From Megascapheus bottae (Eukaryota; Chordata; Mammalia; Rodentia; Geomyidae): a DNA stretch of 64,000 bases. Below the pieces are notes generated by a model. The model did no database searches. It saw only the letters and a program-made list of their open reading frames with translations, and was not told the origin of the DNA. The DNA lies in contig JANJXV010000194.1 of the NCBI GenBank assembly GCA_024803745.1, positions 1,736,001 through 1,800,000 of the forward strand, given 5' to 3'. Position numbers and translations under genes: made by a program. Of the stretch, positions 57,955 to 64,000 are shown one piece after another. Position 1 is the stretch's first letter, and each line of letters starts with the position of its first letter.

Positions 57955-58760
57955 TACATTCTATGACTTCACACACCTCCATTCTATGACTTCACACACC
58001 TCCATTCTTTGACTTCACACACCTCCATTCTGTGACTTCACACACCTCCATTCTGTGACTTCACACACCTCCATTCTGTGACTTCACACAGCTCCATTCT
58101 GTGACTTCACACACCTCCATTCTCCGACTTCACACACCTCCATTCTATGACTTCACACATGCATTTTGACTTCACACACCTCCAATATATAACTTCAAAC
58201 ACCTCAATTCTGTGACTTCACACACCTCCATTCTATGAAATCATACCCGTCCATTCTGTGACTTCACACACCTCCATTCTTTGACTTCACACACCTCCAT
58301 TCTGTGACTTCACCCACCTCCATTCTGTGACTTCCCACACCTCCATTCTCCGACTTCACACCCCTCCAATTTGACTTCACATACCTCCATTCTATGACTT
58401 CGAAAAACCTCCATTCTGTGACTTCACAAACCTCCATTCTATGATTTCACACACCTCCAATCTATGACTTCACACACCTACATTTTATGACATCACACAC
58501 CTCCATTTTGACTTCACACACCTCCATTCTGTGACTTCACACACCTCCATTCTCCGACTTCACACACCTCCATTCTATGACTTCACACATCCATTTTGAG
58601 TTCACACACCTCTAATATATGACTTCAAACACCTCAATTCTGTGACTTCACACACCTCCATTCTATGACTTCGTACCGTCCATTCTGTGACTTCAAACAC
58701 CTCCATTCTATGACTTCACACACTTCCATTCTATGACTTCACGCACCTCCATTTTATAAC
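57955..58760 (+). repeat. Block E segment E2, A-like with internal deletion
   Basis: It follows unit A from its landmark (TACATTCTATGACTTC at 57,955) to about local position 540. Near 58,500-58,600 it jumps to about local position 930 and continues to about local 1,105 (CGTACCGTCC monomer). Roughly 400 bp of A is missing. Confidence 0.75.
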
Positions 58761-60400
58761 TTCACACACCTCCATTTTATGACTTCACACACCTCCATTC
58801 TGAGTTTACACACCTCCATTCTATGACTTCACACACCTCCATTCTTTGACGTCAAACCTTTATTCTATGACTTCATACAACTTCATTCTTACTTTACAAA
58901 CATCCATTCTATAACTTCACAAACCTCCATTCTATGACTTCAAACAGCTCCATTCTGTGACTTCACACACCTCCATTCTATGACTTCACACACCTCCATT
59001 CTGTGACTTCACACACCTCCATTGTATGACTTCACACACTTCCATTGTGACGTCACTCACCTCCGTTCTATGAGTTCACACACCTCCGTTCTGACTTCAA
59101 ACACCTACATTCTATTGCTTCACACACCTCCATTCTGTATTCACACAGCTCCATTCTGTGACTTCAAAAAACTCCATTCTATGATTTCACACACCTCCAT
59201 ACTATGACTTCACACAACTCCATCTATGACTTCACACACCTGCATTCTGACATCACACACCTCCATTCTATGACTTCACAGACCTCGAATCTGTGACTTC
59301 ACTCACCTGCACTCTATGACCTCACACTCCTAATTCTATGACTTTCCACACCTCCTTTCTATGACTTCACCACCTCCAATCTATGACTACACACCTCCAT
59401 TCTGACTTCACACACCTTCATTCTGTGAATTCACACACCTCCATTCTATGTGTTCACATACCTCCATTCTATGACTTCACACACCTTCATTCTTACTTCA
59501 GAAACATCCATTCTATGACTTCACTCAACCCGATTCTATGACTTCACAAACCTCCATTTTGTGACTTCACACACCTCCATTCTGAGTTCACACAACTCCA
59601 TTCGGTGACTTCACACACCTCCATTCTGACTTCACACAGCTCCATTCTATGACTTCACACACTTCCATTCTATGACTTCACACACCTCCATTCTGTGACT
59701 TCACACACCTCCATTCTGTGTTCACACACCTCCATTCTGTGACATCACACACCTCCATTCTGTGACTTCACACACCTCAATTCTGTGACTTCACACACTT
59801 CCATTCTATGACTTCACACACCTCCATTCTATGACTTCACACACATCCATTCTGTGACTTCACACACCTCCATTCTATGACCTCACACACCCTCACTCTA
59901 TGGTTTCACACACCTCCATTCTATGAATTCACACATCCATTTTGACTTTACAAACCTCCAATATATGACTTCAAACACCTCAATTCTGTGACTTCACACA
60001 CCTCCATTCTATGAATTCACACATCCATTTTGACTTCACACACCTCCTATATATGACTTCAAACTCCTCAATTCTGTGACTTCACACACCTCCATTCTAT
60101 GAGTTCATACCATCCATTCTGTGACTTCACACACCTCCATTCTGTGACTTCACACACCTCCATTCTATATTTTCACACACCTCTATTCTGACTTCACACA
60201 CCTCCATTCTATGACTTCACACACCTCCATTCTGACTTCACACACTTCCATTCTATGACTTCACACACCTCCATTCTATGACTTCCCACACCTGCATTCT
60301 GACTTCACACACCTCCATTGTATGACTTCACACATCTTCTTTCTGTAACTTCTCACACTTCTAATGTTTGACTTCACAAACCTCCATTCCATGACTTCAC
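58761..60400 (+). repeat. Block E segment E3, mixed B and C characters
   Basis: It contains the B marker ACTTCACTCAACCCGATTC (the CAACCCGA within it is at 59,526, and at 9,953 in B1). It also holds about 210 bp (about 58,840-59,050), including TTTATTCTATGACTTC, that B lacks and C units have. The last part (60,330-60,400) resembles C monomers with CTAATGTTTGAC. It may preserve an ancestral order from which B and C both derive. Confidence 0.72.
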
Positions 60401-61700
60401 ACACCTCCAAACTATGACTTCACACACCTCCATTTTATGATGTCACACACCTCCATTTTGACTTCACACACCTCCATTATGTGACTCCACACACCTCGCT
60501 TCTGTGACTTCACACACCTCAATTCTATGACTTCACACACTTCCATTCTATGACTTCACCCACCGCCATTCCGTGACGTCACACACCTGCATTGTGAGTT
60601 CACACACCTCCATTCTGTGACCTCAAACACCTCCATTCTGCGATTTCACACACCTCCATTCTGAGATGTCACACCTCCATTCTATGAATTCACACACCTC
60701 CATTCTGTGATTTCACACACCTCAATCATATGACTTCACACAACTCCATTTTGTGACTTCAAACATCTCCATTCTGAGTTCACACACCTCCATTCTGTGA
60801 CTTCACACACCTCCATTCTGTGACTTCACACACCTCCATTCTATGACTTCACACACCTCCATTCTGTGACTTTACCTACCTCCATTCTATGACTTCACAA
60901 ACCTCCATTCCTGTGACTTCACACACCTCCATTTTATGACGTCACACACCTCCATTTTGACTTCTCACACCTCCATTATGTGACTTCACACACCTCTCTT
61001 CTGTGACTTCACACACCTCCATTCTATGACTTCACACACCTTCATTGTATGACTTCGCACACCTCCAATCTATGACTTCACACACTTCCATTCTATGTTT
61101 TCACATACCTTCATACGATGACTTCACACACTCCCAGTCTGTGACTTCACACACATCCATTCTGAGTTCACACACCTCCATTCTGTGACTTCACAAACCT
61201 CTATTCTATGATTTCACACACCTCCATTCTATGACTTCTCACACCTCCATTTTACGACGTCACACACTTCCATTTTGACTTCACACACCTCCATTCTATG
61301 ACTTCACACACTTCTATTGGGACGTCACACACCTCCATTCTATGAGTTCACACACCTTCATTCGACTTCACACACCTCCATTCTATGACTTCACAGACCT
61401 CGAATCTGTGACTTCACTCACCTCCAATCTATGACTTCACACTCCTCCATTCTATGACTTCCCACACCTCCTTTCTATGACTTCACACCTCCATTCTGAC
61501 TTCACACACCTCCATTATGTGACTTCACACACCTCCATTATATGACGTCACACAACTCCGTTCTATGACTTCACACACCTCCATTCTATGACTTCACACA
61601 CCTCCATTCTGTGACTTCACACACCTCTATTCTATGACTTCACACACCTTCATTCTTACTTCACAAACATACATTCTATGACTTCACACACCTCCATTCT
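60401..61700 (+). repeat. Block E segment E4, D-like
   Basis: D-type order with CGCCATTCCGTGACGTCAC (about 60,563) and the ACAGACCTCGAATCTGTG landmark at 61,393. It lacks several monomer groups found in D1. It ends with TACATTCTATGACTTC at 61,670, just before the return to type A. Confidence 0.75.
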
Positions 61701-61922
61701 ATGACTTCACACTTCCATTTTGACTTCACACAACTCCAATATATAACTTCAAACACCTCAATTCTGTGACTTCACACACCTCCATTCTGTGACTTCACAC
61801 ACCTCCATTCTATGACTTCACACTTCCATTTTGACTTCACACAACTCCAATATATAACTTCAAACACCTCCATTCTGTGCCTTCACACACCTCCATTCTG
61901 TGACTTGAAACACCTCCATTCT
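61701..61922 (+). repeat. 111-bp tandem duplication at the entry to the second A array
   Basis: ATGACTTCACACTTCC occurs at 61,701 and 61,812, giving a 111-bp period. It is the same length as the duplication in A4 and contains related monomers (the CCAATATATAAC group). The second copy is the one that continues as unit A. Confidence 0.82.
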
Positions 61923-63386
61923 GTGACTTCACACACCTTCATTCTGTGCCTTCACACACCTCCATTCTGTGACTTCACCCACCTCCATTCTGTGACTTCC
62001 CACACCTCCATTCTCCGACTTCACACCCCTCCAATTTGATTTCACATACCTCCATTCTATGACTTCGAAAAACCTCCATTCTGTGACTTCACAAACCTCC
62101 ATTCTATGATTTCACACACCTCCAATCTATGACTTCACACACCTACATTTTATGACGTCACACACCTCCATTTTGACTTCACACACCTCCATTATGTGAC
62201 TCCACACACCTCCCTTTTGTGACTTCACACACCTCCATTCTATGAGTTCACACACTTCCATTCTATGACTTCACACACCGCCATTCCGTGACTTCACATA
62301 CCTGCATTGTGAGTTCACACACCTCCATTCTGTGACCTCACACACCTCCATTCTGCGATTACACACACATCCATTCTGAGATGTCACACCTCCATTCTAT
62401 GAATTCACACACCTCCATTCTGTGATTTCACACACCTCAATTCTATGACTTCACACAACTCCATTCTGTGACTTCACACATCTCCATTCTGAGTTCACAC
62501 ACCTCCATTCTGTGACTTCACACACCTCCAATCTGTGACTTCACACACCTGCATTCTATGACTTCACACACCTCCATTCTGTGACTTCACAAACCTCCAT
62601 TCTATGATTTCACACACCTCCAATATATGACTTCACACACCTCCACTTTATGACGTCACACACCTCCATTTTGACTTCTCACACCTCCATTATGTGACTT
62701 CACACACCTCTCTTCTGTGACTTCACACACCTCCATTCTATGACTTCACACACCTTCATTGTATCAATTCGCACACCTCCATTCTATGACTTCACACACT
62801 TCCATTCTATGATTTCACATACCTTCATACGATGACTTCATACACCTCCATTCTGTGACTTCACACACCTCCATTCTGAATTCACACACCGCCATTCTGT
62901 GACTTCACAAACCTGTATTCTATGATTTCACACACCTCCATTATATGACTTCTCACACCTCCATTTTAGGACGTCACACACCTCCATTTTGACTTCACAC
63001 ACTTCCATTCTGTGACTTCACACACCTCCATTCAATGACTTCACACACTTCCATTGGGACGTCACACACCTCCATTCTATGAGTTCACACACCTACATTC
63101 TATGACTTCACAGACCTCGAATCTGTGACTTCTCTCACCTCCAATCTATGACTTCACACTCCTCCATTCTATGACTTCCCACACCTCCTTTCTATGACTT
63201 CACACCTCCATTCTGACTTCACACACCTCCATTATGTGACTTCACACACCTCCATTATATGACGTCACACAACTCCGTTCTATGACTTCACACACCTCCA
63301 TTCTATGACTTCACACACCTCCATTCTGTGACTTCACACACCTCCATTCTATGACTTCACACACCTTCATTCTTACTTCACAAACA
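61812..63386 (+). repeat. Partial higher-order repeat unit A5
   Basis: It corresponds to unit A from local position 1,149 to its end. Its 1,575 bp compare with 1,574 in A1 and 1,575 in A2. Differences seen by eye include CACACCTTCATTC at about 61,933-61,945, where A1-A3 have CACACCTCCATTC, and GACTTCAC at about 62,720, where A1 has GAATTCAC. Confidence 0.9.
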
Positions 63387-64000
63387 TGTATTCTATGACT
63401 TCACAAACCTCCATTCTATGACTTCACACACCTCCATTCTTTGACTTCACACACCTCCATTCTGTGACTTCACACACCTCCATTCTGTGACTTCACACTG
63501 CTCCATTCTGTGACTTCACACACCTCCATTCTCCGACTTCACACACCTCCATTCTATGACTTCGCACATCCATTTTGACTTCACACAACTCCAGTATATA
63601 ACTTCAAACACCTCAATTCTGTGACTTCACACATCTCCATTCTATGAATTCATACCTGTCCATTCTGTGACTTCACACACCTCCATTCTTTGACTTCACA
63701 CACCTGCATTCTGTGACTTCACCCACCTCCATTCTGTGACTTCCCACACCTCCATTCTCCGACTTCACACCCCTCCAATTTGACTTCACATACCTCCATT
63801 CTACGACTTCACACACCTCCATTCTGTGACTTCACAAACGTCCATTCTATGATTTCACACACCTCCAATCTATGACTTCACACACCTACATTTTATGACG
63901 TCACACACCTCTATTTTGACTTCACACACCTCCATTATGTGACTCCACACACCTCCCTTCTGTGAATTCACACACCTCCATTCTATGACTTCACAAACCT
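63387..64000 (+). repeat. Start of higher-order repeat unit A6
   Basis: It begins with the landmark TGTATTCTATGACTTC and matches positions 1-614 over its full 614 bp. The one difference I found is C for the T at 407 of A1. The unit runs off the window. Confidence 0.92.

Larger units (their letters stand above)
1..64000 (+). repeat. 23-bp satellite array filling the whole window
   Basis: Every line of the window is made of the same 23-bp motif: GTGACTTCACAC followed by ACCTCCATTCT. The first base triplet varies mostly between GTG and ATG, and less often is TTG, CCG, ACG or GCG. Shortened 21-bp monomers lack two bases around that triplet (for example CATTCTGACTTC or CATTTTGACTTC). Other common substitutions turn GACTTC into GAGTTC, GAATTC, GATTTC, GACGTC or GACCTC, and CACACACC into CACAAACC, CACACTTCC or CACTCACC. 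The orientation is constant and I saw no inverted block. No stretch departs from the motif for more than about one monomer. The motif does not match any satellite I can name. Confidence 0.98.

Noticed and set aside
59022..59207. 61-codon open frame on the plus strand
   Set aside because: A chance frame through shortened monomers in E3. The peptide is satellite-derived and not shared as a unit with other frames.
1..64000. CRISPR array
   Set aside because: Repeats are directly adjacent with no unique spacers, the period is 23 bp, and there are no cas genes.
1..64000. Telomeric repeat or CENP-B box
   Set aside because: No TTAGGG-type runs are present (TTTTAGGACGTC is a monomer variant), and no monomer fits the CENP-B box pattern with its CGGG end. 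A centromeric role is not excluded but is unsupported.
1..64000. PRDM9-type recombination motif (CCNCCNTNNCCNC)
   Set aside because: The monomer CCTCCATTCTGTG matches the first half only and lacks the CC at positions 10-11. The CCTCCCTTCTGTG variant fails at the same place.
1..64000. Strong G-quadruplex potential on the minus strand
   Set aside because: Each monomer has only two GG pairs (GGAGG) and no GGG runs, so only weak two-layer structures with long loops are possible.

Overview
The whole 64 kb window is one tandem-repeat (satellite or giant minisatellite) array. I found no gene, RNA gene, transposable element, CRISPR array or unique sequence in it. The monomer is 23 bp. Read on the + strand it is 12 bases, GTGACTTCACAC, followed by 11 bases, ACCTCCATTCT. 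Common variants have ATG, TTG, CCG or ACG in place of the first GTG, and there are shortened 21-bp forms. All monomers I read lie in the same orientation. The + strand is C-rich and G-poor (9 C to 2 G in the consensus). An array of this size built of higher-order units points to a eukaryotic nuclear genome, most plausibly an animal heterochromatic or subtelomeric block in a long-read assembly. I do not recognise the satellite and cannot name the species.

The interest is in the higher-order architecture. Block A (1 to about 9,402) is three nearly identical units of 2,722-2,723 bp plus a partial fourth. Block B (about 9,403-22,377) contains a 2,430-bp unit duplicated in tandem, then an A/D-like composite. 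Most of that assembly is repeated again with a period of 6,177 bp. After a divergent stretch (22,378-23,618) and a 500-bp A-like fragment, block C (about 24,119-46,110) has units starting at a shared landmark at 24,121, 27,940, 30,071, 33,109, 39,350 and 43,169. The first five units are 3,819, 2,131, 3,038, 6,241 and 3,819 bp long, and they behave as deletion and insertion derivatives of one another. Block D (about 46,111-56,727) is a finer mosaic with offsets of 1,000, 5,414 and 7,060 bp. Block E (about 56,728-61,700) mixes D-, A-, B- and C-type segments. From about 61,701 to the end the sequence returns to type A, so the last 614 bp match the first 614 bp almost base for base.

Open reading frames of 61-75 codons exist, but they are by-products of the repeat. 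Three 23-bp monomers make 69 bp, hence a 23-residue peptide period, and each frame of the consensus meets a TGA once per 69 bp. The frames stay open only where variant monomers lose that TGA. I do not annotate them as genes.

Sequence-level observations worth testing are: recurring perfect CRE palindromes (TGACGTCA) and three AP-1 sites created by monomer variation, CpG-to-TpG/CpA differences between paralogous monomers, the strong strand asymmetry, and a duplication history that can be ordered from shared variants. All unit boundaries were placed by eye. Because neighbouring monomers are so alike, each boundary is uncertain by at least one monomer.
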